Source: Gracilaria caudata (lineage: Eukaryota > Rhodophyta > Florideophyceae > Gracilariales > Gracilariaceae). From it: a stretch of 35,662 nt of DNA. The position numbers and the translations under genes were made by a program. Every line of letters starts with the position of its first letter. Position 1 is the first letter of the stretch. Under the pieces are notes generated by a model. That model saw nothing but the letters and a program-made list of their open reading frames with translations. It did no database searches and was not told the origin of the DNA. Positions 1-9,855 of this stretch are shown one piece after another. The stretch covers positions 1 to 35,662 of the forward strand of contig JASCIV010000166.1 of NCBI GenBank assembly GCA_030374735.1. The letters are read 5' to 3'.

Positions 1-162
1 GACATCACATATGACATGTCTTACTAACAATATGGCAATTAATGTCAAACAAGGAGTCTGAGGGTCAAAGGGATATCAAATCGGATCGCTAAATCACGAG
101 GAGTTCAGAAAAAGCATTACCACATTAGAATAACTAACTAAAAGCATAGAAACATAACAAAT

Positions 163-1560
163 TCAATAAAAACATGACCAGGATAGATGAAACCCTAACA
201 GTGATAAAAGGGGCAGGTCGGCAGAGGATATAGAAAGCTCCTCAAAAACAGCTTGAATATTAGAAGCGCGAGTGAGATAGGTAGCCATAGCAGCAAGTCG
301 AGAGTGCCACCTAGTGGGAATGTCATGCTTAAACCGTTGTAAACGATCATTTGTTATACCTTCATTCAATTGCTTCTCTCGCAATCGCATGTTGGCTTTA
401 GGGTGGTAGCTAAAATAAGATGTCACTGTGTTAACGTGATCCATAAAGTGCTGCCATGGGGTACCGTCATTGAATACGTCATTGAAAGCAAGAGCCAATG
501 TGTGCACAATGCATCGCACGCTACCACATCTATTTCTAAGCATATCGGCAACTTCTGCAGTAGCAGCTTCATTTTCTGTCGTCACAGTAGACAATTATAT
601 TTCATTGGAGCCGAGAACCAAATTTGTAGACAAAATCTCCTGCAATACATCGCGAAGTTGCTCAAAGGTTTTTGGTAGATTTCCTAGGCTCAACGTGCTC
701 ACCAGTACGGAGCGTAAAATCCAGTTCTCGTCAGTATAATGCCATGTGATTCCCGAAATAAAAGAAAAAAGTGCTGCTTTCCATTTACCATAAGTTAAAG
801 AACTGGTTCCTGCCTTTTCAGCTCTTTTTCTCATCAAATAGCACACGGCCTTGGAAGTAGCCACTAGATGGGATTCAAGTGAACGCTTGCAAGAAAACTG
901 AACGCGTGCCTCCATTATATTTACAAGCTCATGAAATACGGGCGCCCCTATTCCACAAAGCGGAACTTTACCGTGACCTGAAAAAAGAATGAGATCAACG
1001 ATTTCCATGTGGGCGGAGGCACCGCGTTACTGGGTAACACAGTCTCCGGCTTTAATCCGAATGATACAAAACGCTGAAGAATGAGCTTGAAAAGAGTAGA
1101 TTTCTTTTAACATCTCAATTAGTTCTTTAAACTGGGTGTCTGTGGAATAGGATTTGATGCTATTTCTAGCTCTTGAATTGCAACTTTATGATGTGTGCCA
1201 TATTGTTGCACAATGTTGCTTTTAGAATCAGATTTGTTCATACGGCGCACCACATTGACAAGGTGCATTAAAATCGTGGAGCTTGATCATGCCAAATGAT
1301 AGTAGCAGCAATTGTGCTCAACAAGGAGACTTTTGTGCTCAACCTTTTTTTATTACCGGGAGCACGACGTTTGTAATGTTGAGCAGCACGTTTTTGTATC
1401 ACTGAAGTGGTTGAGATATTCGTAGGTGCGGTTTTGTTTCCGTGAAGAGTGGAAATTTTGTTCATATGGTCTTTTAAGTGATGGCTTCAATTGGTATCGA
1501 CACCTTGTTAGTCTATCTGAAGTGTGACTCAAATGTATTGGCGCCTTTTTGTGGCTACGT
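163..1560 (-). pseudogene. Decayed hAT-superfamily transposase (BED finger, RNase H-like core)
   Basis: Remains of a hAT transposase read on the minus strand. Positions 1008 to 595 and 594 to 163 lie in one frame, broken by an in-frame TAA at 595-597. The first block has the typical run leading to a 'GITWHYTDENW' stretch. The second has 'TVTTENEAA', 'VRCIVHTLALA' and 'DIPTRWHSRLAAM', matching the hAT order of second catalytic region, C..H motif and TRW..R motif. Upstream the reading jumps frame: 1465-1268 holds an N-terminal stretch ('LLSTIAATIIWHDQAP'), and about 1470-1500 reads 'SHHLKDHM', like the end of a BED zinc finger. Several stops and at least two frame changes show it is dead. The 5' and 3' ends are uncertain and no terminal repeats were found. 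Superfamily assignment is fairly secure; element limits are not. Confidence 0.75.
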
Positions 1561-2992
1561 TAAACATATGGAACACGTGTCACACGTGTATACGCTGTGG
1601 TGATATTGACTAAATTTCTTTCGTTTTTGTTTGTTAGTCGCATGTGCTCTCTTTTGTTTATTTGTTAGTCATGAGTTCAGACAAGCTGCAGAAGAGCCCG
1701 AGTAGAGCCCGAGAAAGGCTAGCAGTTCAAAACATTGGCAACAACAACAAAATATGAAACCCACATTATGCAAATATTCACTTTACGTGCAACTACGTTA
1801 CTATGCTGGACATAAAAAACATTTTCCCGGTTCAAAGGGGTTGAGGGCTAACCGCCTTTTCGCACACTTTCAATCCACCGTCCAAAACCGTATCACCACC
1901 GGGCTGCTTGCGCGCGTCTTTGTCGAGCTTTAGTCCCCGCTTTCTACACCTCCTGAGCTTTACAGTAGTTTGTAATCACTCTTCTATGCAATGTTCTTGT
2001 TCGTTGACCGTGCTAAACGATTGGCCCAAACTTTTACCCTTCTCATCGGATCATTTTTGAACACGGTTGTAATTTGGCACACTTCTTATTGACCAATAAA
2101 TTTTGATCCGCAAGCTGTACAGTAATGTTTGACACTAGAACATAATTTCAGGCTAATAGGCTGGTGCGCGTAGAGGATGAGATTTGAAGGCCTGTTTAAG
2201 GCCATCTTCTAATATTTTTTTCTGCTTTGACGCAATAAGTTATTGCTTTTTGTTTTGATTAAGATCTGCATTAACAGTTTATAGTCAAAATGAAATAAAA
2301 AGTTTTGGTCAGAATGAAAAAAAACGACTTTTGTTCTAAAACAACTAATAAAGTATTGATTTTCAAACTACTCAACGAGAAAGAAATTTGATAGCGTAAT
2401 AATGCTTCAAATTCCATCACAATTTGTGCATTTAAAGTTCACTTAAATATGCTTTTTAACAGTACTCTTAAGCATGAACATATTATCCAGACTAGGCTAT
2501 TAAAATTTTGTGGTGCATTACGTTAAGTCTCTAGATTGCCCTTTTCGGAAAACTTTACAGTAATTAATTAACCCGTTGAATCGGCGTGCACGGACATAAT
2601 TTTGAAACAAACAAAAATCTGTTTCACGTTATGCCGATGAGAAGGGTAAAGCAGAGGAAAGCGGGGGATGCAGAGAGCTGGAATGTTGGCAACAGGAAGC
2701 TGTTTCTGCTCAGGGCTGTAGGCGAGTGCTACCTTTGTCGACATTGAAACAGCCAGGGAGACAAGCTTCTCATCTTGCAAGGGTATCCAAGTGCTGAGTT
2801 CGATACGTTCTAAAACTGAACTGCGGATTCAAGTTTCCACGATACTGTGAAGCCGTGAATCATTTGAAACCAGTATGCCTTCAATGCGTACTCGCATCGC
2901 AAATAGGCTGCTCGCACCGTCGGCAGTCTAAAGCGGGGCCCGTTACCTTTGTAACAAGGGGAGACGAGTAGGTGCAAATACAAGCACACGAA
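1561..2992. other. Intergenic, no gene seen
   Basis: About 1.4 kb between the hAT remnant and the CENP-B-like gene. The part from 2200 to 2560 is AT-rich with homopolymer runs. A 70-codon open frame on the minus strand at 2568-2780 has no recognisable family and is not called. Near 2941-2960 there is an imperfect inverted repeat (CCGTTAC...GTAACAAGG) about 35 bp past the stop of the neighbouring minus-strand gene; it could lie in its 3' UTR. Confidence 0.6.
1574..1588. promoter_or_regulatory. Tandem CACGTG palindromes
   Basis: Two exact CACGTG cores at 1574-1579 and 1583-1588, offset by 9 bp, inside a repeated ACACGTGT block. CACGTG is the E-box/G-box target of bHLH and bZIP factors. No gene start is close by, so function is unproven; the site may belong to the decayed hAT element next to it. 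Confidence 0.3.
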
Positions 2993-5380
2993 CTATGACG
3001 GTGCTTCGTTTATATGTATAGCTTCTGTGTGGCTTTCCTGAGGAGCCTCCGGGTGACTGAATTCCATTTGGTGATCATCGACTTGGGGCTCTCCATGCAT
3101 TGCGTGCTCGTGGACCACTGGTCTCCCAATATCAACAAGGGAAGGTGCTTCAGAAGGTTGTTCTTTTGCCTCCGGAACTATATCACTGGAAGGCTGCTCA
3201 CTGGAATGGATATCTCTGTCTTGTAGAGTCACTTCCATCTGGTCTGTCACTGCAGTGGATTCTTCGTCTTTCACTGCGCCTTCGTCGTCAGCAAGAGCGA
3301 GAAGAGGCATTTCAGCACGCGGACCATGACTAAGGCGATCTCGTTCTGGTTGTGGGGCCCCAATCTGTGAAGCGCTCCCACCCGTCAAATATGTTGTTGT
3401 CTTTGGTTGGTTGTGAGAAGTGGTTTCAGCGCTCTTAACGCTTAGCTGAGTTTTCGAAAAGCGGGTCCAGGGCGTTGGTATAGTTGGAACCTGGTCTGGT
3501 GTTGATGATTGGGCGGTTCCACAATGATTCTTATCAGACTGCTGTGTTTCCTGAGTCTGTTGGGCATTTTGAGCTTGTTGAAGGGATTGAGGCTGTAGAG
3601 ACTGTTGGGGCGGTCGCGATGTCGGGGAGGGCGGGGACGGCTGTGACTGCCGAGACGTGTGGATTTGTCGTGTTGGATGGACTCGCTGGGACATCTGGAC
3701 ATGTGAAGGTGGTTGTGTTTGTTGGGGCTGCTGCAAGTTCTCAGTTTCTTGGGATGAATGAAAATTTGGAGCAGGTGGGGCTTGTTGGAATGCACGAGCC
3801 TCAACATCTTGTCGTACCGACTGAGATCCTCCGTAACCAAAAAGCATGGTTCGGCCTGTCTTGGCAGCTTGCTCCGCACGAATCGCACGTTGAACATCAC
3901 GCACAACACTGCGGAGCTTATTATTAATCATACCACGCTCATCCAAAACCTGTCTTACAATAGCAAAAGCCTTCAGTTGTTCACCAACAGGAGGCAATGC
4001 AGGGGCTTCAGGTAATGAAATCGCTTGTGACTCTGTCTTTTCAGTGACCAATCGATCCACCACTGAATCACGAAGAGTCTCTAAGTCAACTGTTTCGATA
4101 CAGTCACGTTCTTCTGGTGAGTACAGCAGACTTCTGATATTGACACGACCACATACTCTAGCCACTTCGTTTAGAAGTTCGTTGATTTCGTACGCTTCTT
4201 CGCGACTGCTTTCGACGAGAAATTGATGCTTTTCAGCATCAATATTTCCAAGACTTTGCTGCCAACAACTTTGAACAATTGTGGAGGACAAGAGTTTCCA
4301 CTCATGACTCAACCATTTCATCGCAACGAGCGGGTTCACACCAAAAGGATGTTTGTCACCTTGGTCGACCCTATCAAGCACGCTCAGTAATTGTTGTCGT
4401 TTAAATCTCAACTTGACCGCTGAAACAATTCCACATTCCATAGGAAGCGTCTTTGCAATAGAACAAGTGGGTAAGAAAAGAATCTCAACGTTCTTCAAGA
4501 CAGGTATTGTTTCATGATTTCCATGAGCGCTGCATGAGTCCAGCACCAATAGGACTTTACGATCACGGTTCCTACCAATATACGCGTCGAAAGCATGAAG
4601 CCAAGAAAAGAATAACTTGGCTGTCATCCATGCGTTGATGTTTGATACGTATTCGAAATCGACGTTTTTGGTCGTTTGCTCGTCGATTGAAAGTCTTGCG
4701 GAACTCTTTCCTATCATGGTGAGAGGATATCTTTCGGAGCCAGTCTTGTTGCAACATGCCAGAATAGTCAACTTGCTTTCATCGTGACCAAAAGACTCTG
4801 AATTCATACGGTACTGCACACCAAATTCAGCGGCAGTCCAAATATCATCTTCTTTGAACGCGGAGAGCTTTCGAACAAAGGCTGGGTAGCCCTCCTCGAA
4901 CACATTTTCATTGTGGTCCTCTTCAGCGTCTTCATTCAATCTCCAGAACTTGAGCCCGTATCTTTTCTTGTACTTCTCCATCCAGCCATTAGAAAAACGA
5001 AACTCCAGATGTCTACCGCCCGGAAGTCGTTCGTTAACATGTCTCAACAAAAGTCTTCCAAACTCTCGAACAGTACCACTGGTAACACGGCCCCGTCGAA
5101 CCTTCTGAGCAACGACCCAAGAAAACAGCGCATCCTCAAGTGCAGGTTGTCTAGGAACAGTTGCTCTCTTGGCAGTATCCGGTGTTCTAGACTTGGATAT
5201 AGTGATTCGATTCTTGAGCAGTCTCGAAATAGTAGCCTGACTAGGTTTCTGCGCGAAGTTGAAGGTCTGTGCGGCCCATTCGGCAAGAGCGTTCTGAGAA
5301 GACGGCTCACCCGCGCTTGAGCGACGAAGATATTCTTCAATAAGCTGTTTGCGTTGCCCCTGATTCAAGGTGTTCCTCAT
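2993..5380 (-). CDS. CENP-B/pogo (Tigger)-type transposase-derived protein, probably domesticated
   Basis: 795 residues, ATG start, uninterrupted. Residues about 1-60 form a helix-turn-helix region. Residues about 80-145 match the CENP-B/Tc5 DNA-binding repeat, ending 'FSNGWMEKYKKRYGL'. Residues about 178-390 match the DDE_1 domain: 'LTILACCNKTGSERYPL' and 'VLLVLDSCSAHGN' are well kept. The catalytic triad is not intact. The usual first Asp (family pattern N-x-D-E-t-g) is Ala184 in 'WTAAEFG'. The middle Asp281 remains. The usual third Asp (family pattern QPmDqGvi) is Glu315 in 'LPMECGIV'. From about residue 540 the protein runs into a Gln/Pro/Ser-rich, then acidic, tail not found in simple pogo transposases. 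An open frame this long with altered catalytic residues suggests a co-opted DNA-binding protein; a recently dead transposon is the alternative. No terminal inverted repeats were seen. Head-to-head with the PsbP-like gene. Confidence 0.85.
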   Translation of the reverse strand: MRNTLNQGQRKQLIEEYLRRSSAGEPSSQNALAEWAAQTFNFAQKPSQATISRLLKNRITISKSRTPDTAKRATVPRQPALEDALFSWVVAQKVRRGRVTSGTVREFGRLLLRHVNERLPGGRHLEFRFSNGWMEKYKKRYGLKFWRLNEDAEEDHNENVFEEGYPAFVRKLSAFKEDDIWTAAEFGVQYRMNSESFGHDESKLTILACCNKTGSERYPLTMIGKSSARLSIDEQTTKNVDFEYVSNINAWMTAKLFFSWLHAFDAYIGRNRDRKVLLVLDSCSAHGNHETIPVLKNVEILFLPTCSIAKTLPMECGIVSAVKLRFKRQQLLSVLDRVDQGDKHPFGVNPLVAMKWLSHEWKLLSSTIVQSCWQQSLGNIDAEKHQFLVESSREEAYEINELLNEVARVCGRVNIRSLLYSPEERDCIETVDLETLRDSVVDRLVTEKTESQAISLPEAPALPPVGEQLKAFAIVRQVLDERGMINNKLRSVVRDVQRAIRAEQAAKTGRTMLFGYGGSQSVRQDVEARAFQQAPPAPNFHSSQETENLQQPQQTQPPSHVQMSQRVHPTRQIHTSRQSQPSPPSPTSRPPQQSLQPQSLQQAQNAQQTQETQQSDKNHCGTAQSSTPDQVPTIPTPWTRFSKTQLSVKSAETTSHNQPKTTTYLTGGSASQIGAPQPERDRLSHGPRAEMPLLALADDEGAVKDEESTAVTDQMEVTLQDRDIHSSEQPSSDIVPEAKEQPSEAPSLVDIGRPVVHEHAMHGEPQVDDHQMEFSHPEAPQESHTEAIHINEAPS

Positions 5381-5713
5381 ATTGATGCATATGAACGGTT
5401 ACAAACGGAGAGCAGATGCAAGCAAGCTAACCCTTGTCAACGGGGGGTGACGGTGTGATGACGCGCCCGTGAGAGGGCTTTGAGTAACGTTGGTGCGCCT
5501 CAAATCGACTATTTTAATTTTTGATTGCCAAGATGCGGCGCTCTCATTCATTTCCAAGGGCTGCGGGCGGTCTTGACGCGAGCGGAGATTCATCTGCAGA
5601 GGGCGTTAGTCTTATGCACCCTTTGCAATCTCCGGAGCACGTTTCACAGCGCTTTTCTGTCGCAATTTCGCATCCGCAAGCCTGAACAGGCGAGTTGGAG
5701 CAGCCGGCGCACC
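5381..5713. promoter_or_regulatory. Divergent promoter region, CENP-B-like gene / PsbP-like gene
   Basis: 333 bp between two divergent ATGs must hold both promoters. An in-frame ATG for the PsbP-like gene also occurs at 5525, but the transit peptide argument favours 5714. An AT-rich patch (about 5508-5525) is the only core-promoter-like composition seen. Confidence 0.4.
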
Positions 5714-6463
5714 ATGCCGCCACCTCCAGCGTTTGTATCCGCCTTCCTCCGGGCGCCGCCATCCAAACATGCCGCCAAGCTCCCCCCTCGAAGGATGCTT
5801 GCAACGACCCCATTGCTTTCTTGGCGCTCTCGCCCTCAGCACACGCCCTTTTACATGAGCACCTCGGACGAGAACCGCGACAGCACAAGACACGACAGAC
5901 GAACCTTTCTTCGCCTAGCCGCCCTGTCAGCATTCTCAGCTCTCCCGCTTTCCGACACAGTGTTTGCCGAGCAACAAGACTATCAAACGTACAACGGGCC
6001 GATCTCGCTTGGCTTTTCGTTTGCATACCCCTCAAATTGGAATGTGAAGAAGAAGCCCATCAAGACCCATTTAAGCGAAGTGATTGTAACAAGCGATAAA
6101 GATGCGGCAACCACAGCGGGTCTTGTAGTAGACGCGGTGAAAATATCTTCCATTGAAAGTTTTGGGACGCCGCAGCAGGTCGGCGAAAAGGTGCTAGCTG
6201 TCGAAACAAAGAAAGAAAGCGTCAACGACGCATCCATTCAATCCACTTCTGCGGAAACGAAGAATGGACTAACTTACTACATGCTCGACTATGTCGTGGA
6301 CTCCTCTAGAGGCGTGAAACGATACATCGCCAAAGTGACAGTTACAGGCGGTCAGTTATACGTTCTCACTACGCAAGCAAAGGTGGAAAATTTTGACGAC
6401 CAAACTCTCGAAACGTTTGCAAAGATGCTAGACTCGTTCACTGTCAAAAAGCAATATACATGA
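5714..6463 (+). CDS. PsbP-domain protein of the thylakoid lumen
   Basis: 249 residues from the ATG at 5714. This start has a good context (ACCATG) and gives 'MPPPPAFVSAF', the Phe-containing opening typical of red algal plastid transit peptides. An upstream in-frame ATG at 5525 would add 63 residues of unlikely sequence. After the stromal transit region comes a twin-arginine signal: 'RRTFLRLAALSAF' from residue 62, then a hydrophobic stretch and an AxA-type cleavage site 'VFA|E' at about residue 85. Import into the lumen by the Tat route is therefore expected. The mature part is a PsbP/CyanoP fold: 'GFSFAYPSNWNV', 'GVKRYIAKVTVTGGQLYVLTTQA' and a closing 'LDSFTVKK'. Members stabilise photosystem II or act as PsbP-like assembly factors; which one cannot be told here. 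It converges with eIF2-alpha, 35 bp between stops. Confidence 0.9.
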   Translation: MPPPPAFVSAFLRAPPSKHAAKLPPRRMLATTPLLSWRSRPQHTPFYMSTSDENRDSTRHDRRTFLRLAALSAFSALPLSDTVFAEQQDYQTYNGPISLGFSFAYPSNWNVKKKPIKTHLSEVIVTSDKDAATTAGLVVDAVKISSIESFGTPQQVGEKVLAVETKKESVNDASIQSTSAETKNGLTYYMLDYVVDSSRGVKRYIAKVTVTGGQLYVLTTQAKVENFDDQTLETFAKMLDSFTVKKQYT

Positions 6464-6498
6464 CACATAAAGAATGTAAAGATTGTTATAAAACAGGT

Positions 6499-7425
6499 TT
6501 ACTCCGAATCAGATTCGCTATCATCACCACCGGCAACTTCTTTGTTAGCATTTTCAAGATCTGTCATCATAGAAGCGAGCATTCTGTCATCCTTCTCCGA
6601 AACGGTTCTGGGAGCCACCTTGAGAACGAACTTTCCTTTTCTCCTTGAAATTTCCATTTTTACAACCTCCAACGCTTTGTTTAAGGCGTCAACGCCTGCC
6701 TTCTTCTGCAAGCTGGACGTAGTGATGACATACAACGGTGGAGCGACCAACTTGATCTTGATGGGCCGTTTCTCATCACCAGTAGCTTCTCCAGCCTTCA
6801 AAGCGGCTCTGATGGCGTCGATACCTTCGAATTGGTAGCAAGTTACTTCGATATCGGCGCGAAGCTTGACTGGCTGTGGCATGAGGCGTCGTCTCACATT
6901 TCGCAACAACTCCTCGCGCTCTCGTTCGGTGATGTCCAAGCCTTCAAGCACCGAATCAGGGTCATTGACAGCCATTCTAAATCCATCGTATGCGTGGTTG
7001 TACTTGCGGTAAAGAGGCCATCCCCATCTTTCGTACAAGTGAATGATATCAGTTCCAACAGTCTCTGCGACATGTCTCACAATGGAGTGCACAGTTCGGG
7101 ATTTGTTCCACTTCTCCTCGATTTTGGTGATATCTTCCGGGGCTACGCGACGCTTCGAAAGATCGATGTATCCCTTTTCCTTGTCCACACGCACGACGGC
7201 AGCCACTTCTTGACGACCGACCTTGAGCAGTTTGTTGACGGATCGAATTCGCCTCCTCGACAGTTCTGAAAGCATGATCATTCCTTGACAGTTGTTGTAC
7301 TCGAGGAGATGCACGTAGCCGCCCATGTCCTGGATCTCCTTGACCTGCACCATGACGACGTCGTCAGGCTCCGGAAATTCGTTTTCGTACATGCGACATT
7401 CTAGGTTGACTTGCTTCGTCGCCAT
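6499..7425 (-). CDS. EIF2S1: Translation initiation factor eIF2 subunit alpha
   Basis: 308 residues from 'MATKQVNLECRMYENEFPEPDD'-type start at 7425; the open frame runs 41 residues further upstream but without family similarity. The S1/OB domain (about 10-90) contains 'VHLLEYNNCQGMIMLSELSRRRIRS'-like sequence; the serine of ELSRRRIR (residue 56 here, Ser51 in the usual numbering) is present, so regulation by eIF2-alpha kinases is possible. The middle helical domain ('HSIVRHVAE', 'WGWPLYRKYNHAYDGF') and C-terminal domain ('RADIEVTCYQFEGIDAIRAAL', 'IKIKLVAPPLYVITT') follow in order. The acidic end 'DDSESDSE' resembles CK2 sites seen in other eIF2-alpha tails. Cytosolic; with beta and gamma subunits it delivers initiator tRNA to the 40S ribosome. 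Length is normal for the family (about 305-315). Confidence 0.97.
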   Translation of the reverse strand: MATKQVNLECRMYENEFPEPDDVVMVQVKEIQDMGGYVHLLEYNNCQGMIMLSELSRRRIRSVNKLLKVGRQEVAAVVRVDKEKGYIDLSKRRVAPEDITKIEEKWNKSRTVHSIVRHVAETVGTDIIHLYERWGWPLYRKYNHAYDGFRMAVNDPDSVLEGLDITEREREELLRNVRRRLMPQPVKLRADIEVTCYQFEGIDAIRAALKAGEATGDEKRPIKIKLVAPPLYVITTSSLQKKAGVDALNKALEVVKMEISRRKGKFVLKVAPRTVSEKDDRMLASMMTDLENANKEVAGGDDSESDSE

Positions 7426-8039
7426 GTTGTAGACTAGACTGTGCGTCTGAGAGAGAGTACGGAGCTCGGATCTACAGAAGGTGAAGTTTGTGATCGTGCG
7501 ACTGCACCGAATGGGTAGTTCGGTGGGGGCCCCTCGGCCGACGTCCAACTTGGGGATGCAAGCGCTGTATCAAAAGCTGGCGTGCTGGAGGACGTGTGCG
7601 ACGGTAGAAGGAAACGCTACCCTTGTATCATACGAACAAAATTTTTCAGCATTTGGTAATGTGAATCAGTTCACGTCGTGTGCACTTTCTGGATGCCATC
7701 CACATTGTGGACGCGTCAATTCTCGCGCGTTGATGTCGTCGAGTAAGCGAACAAGCGAACAATCTGGGACGTACTGTGGCCTGTTCATGGCTGAAGTCGG
7801 GCCACTGTCTCGGGTGTATGTGACGCAGCCTGTCGAAGGTTGGGTGCAGTTGAGAGGCACACGGTTTGTTCAGGAACGACTTTACGAGCACAGAGAAACC
7901 ATGCGTATGGTTTGAGAGATTGACCTACTATGTGGTTACAACAGTTATTTCCATGAGAGGCCAGGTACAAGCAGAAACAGCCAGAGAAAAACAACCGGGA
8001 GAAGGGAAACAAAACGATGTTTGCAGACAAAACACGACA
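7426..8039. other. Upstream region of eIF2-alpha, no secure gene
   Basis: Holds the eIF2-alpha promoter on its left side. A plus-strand open frame from the ATG at 7511 to 7915 (134 codons) starts only 85 bp from the eIF2-alpha ATG, has no family resemblance and an unremarkable composition; not called as a gene. Confidence 0.5.
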
Positions 8040-8336
8040 CTATTCCGGTGTGATAGAAAGATTCTGCAATCGACGTTGCAGACGAAGAAAATGACACTGT
8101 CGAAGCGTGGCATTACTGCAAGCATACTCGCCCCAAACCCGTGTCAGATTTTGCTCCAAGCCCATCTGCTGCGACGCAGGCGACACGGAAGGCGTGTGTT
8201 CATTCGGAGTGCTTGCTTGAAATCGTTTGGAGTGAGAAGGCTGTGAACCGAAGTCAGAGCGACGGCGTTTGAGAGGGTTTGTTTGTTCGATGACCTTAGC
8301 CGGCGGATGAGGATCTTTTCTCAGAAAATGGTTCAT
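8040..8336 (-). CDS. Possible small nuclear protein, unknown function
   Basis: A 98-codon frame from the ATG at 8336. The frame stays open upstream to 8486, but its first codon there is TTG and the added part is low-complexity Pro/Ser. The predicted protein has a basic cluster 'PLKRRRSDF' like a nuclear localisation signal, a Ser/Pro-rich middle ('TPSVSPAS') and a C-terminal stretch with regular Arg and Leu spacing ('LTRVWGEYACSNATLRQ', then HFLRLQRRL) that could be helical. I do not recognise the family. It lies alone in a gene-poor stretch, co-oriented with eIF2-alpha and the FemAB-like gene. The case rests on composition only; it may be a chance frame. Confidence 0.35.
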   Translation of the reverse strand: MNHFLRKDPHPPAKVIEQTNPLKRRRSDFGSQPSHSKRFQASTPNEHTPSVSPASQQMGLEQNLTRVWGEYACSNATLRQCHFLRLQRRLQNLSITPE

Positions 8337-9855
8337 TGTGCAGGAAGGCTGAGAGCTATGAAGAGACGCGTGCGGCACAGCGGGGGGAGGGGGGGACGGG
8401 CAGGGCAGCATAAATGAGGACGAGGGAGAGACCGCAATGTAGAGCTGTGGGCTGTGCAATGGTGGCGGCGCATCGCTCGCATACAAGGGTAGCGTTTGGT
8501 TGGTTCAATTTCGAGTTTGACCAGCGACACATTCGCTGGTGATTTTCCAGAACATGCCGGATTGCTTGTTTCGCTCCAAAAGTTCTTGATTTTTAACGTT
8601 CGCACCAATTGTGATGCCGTGCAATGTGCTCACGTGATTTGCTCCGTGCTGGAAACTTGTTGCATTGCTGGACCTGGGTAGCCACGTGATCAACTTCTGT
8701 TCGGTCTTGTCATGATGAAGGTCGCCTCCAAACTGGTCAGCAACACTCGTGATCCCTGACAAGCTGCTGACTCAGAACAGGCTTGCAAGGGCGATCTCGT
8801 ACCAGTGTTCGAGGAATGGCAGCTGTGAAAGACGATGCTCCGTGCATAGCTGGGTGATACATTTGCATCGTTCGGTCCACGCACGATATGTCGAAGGCGA
8901 TTATGACAAAAAAGGCATTCGTTCATTCTGAAAACATGCAGGTCAAGCTATCGTAAGAGTTGTGCATTGCTATCCATTCGTGGCATGGCAGTGCGGTTCT
9001 CCTGGGAGAATTTGTTATCAAAACCATGTACCAATCTAAGAGACACCATATAGCATGTTCTATGCGCCGCAACTGGTTCTTCATGAACCTTTCGTCCTGA
9101 TGCAAGAACTATTGTATCTTCCATCGTAACTCTTGATTCGGCCTAATCGGAGAGACAGGCGTAGCTCCGCCTTACTTTTGCAACCGAATACTTTGGTCAG
9201 CTTCTTTGAGCAGGAGTTGGTTATGGAACTGTGATTTATTGTACACACGATGAACCTTTCCTTCTGTTCCCAGGGATGCGGAGCTACGGTAATTCTCTTT
9301 AGTCCTTGGGAGTGCGAACGATTTCAGAGCTGTCAAGGGCGACTTTAGAGTGTTAGGATACCCGTGTCGATATCAAATTCCGTTGCGAACCACCGTCTTG
9401 GATATATCCCTCTTCGAACTCTCACAGCTCTCGTCCCTCAAAAATCTCTGAACCACAGGCTGGACAAATGAAACGCCTGACTGACCTATGGCAAAATGTT
9501 GACCTCACAAAGCCAACTTCTTCGCGACCATTGTATATCCCGAACAGATTACGGATGGACAGACAAGCAATACTCGGTATTATGATCATTTGAAGAAGTC
9601 TGAAACAGTTTCGCATGGACAAATTGTTCGTAACGCAGAGATATAATACTATATTATAGTACACATACAAGAACCGCATAATAGATGTTACAGGGCTAAT
9701 GAAGCACTTAATGTGACGCACAAGCCGTTGCTGGTCCAAAAGGATTAACGTTATCCCTCTGACAAACATTGCCAGAAATAGATACGCAGTCTCGTTATTC
9801 AGGGCGATGAATTCAAAACCAAAAAAGAAACAACAGCCATGGTCCGTGAAGCTTA
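8337..9855. other. Intergenic, no gene seen
   Basis: About 1.5 kb. A GC-skewed patch (G-rich on the plus strand) lies at 8381-8400. From about 9420 to 9855 the minus strand stays open for 145 codons with hydrophobic content and a C-terminal 'CPACG' motif, but the frame begins at a TTG overlapping the stop of the upstream gene and has no good start, so it is not called. No RNA gene recognised. Confidence 0.5.

Noticed and set aside
2941..2965. Inverted repeat near GTTACC...GTAAC as a transposon end for the CENP-B-like gene
   Set aside because: A GTTACAAACG motif occurs on the other flank, but the match is too short and no TA duplication pairs with it.
5525..5713. N-terminal extension of the PsbP-like protein
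   Set aside because: The downstream ATG gives a textbook transit peptide; the extension would bury it.
7511..7915. 134-codon plus-strand frame that would be a head-to-head partner for eIF2-alpha
   Set aside because: Starts 85 bp from the eIF2-alpha ATG, leaving almost no promoter, and has no recognisable motif.
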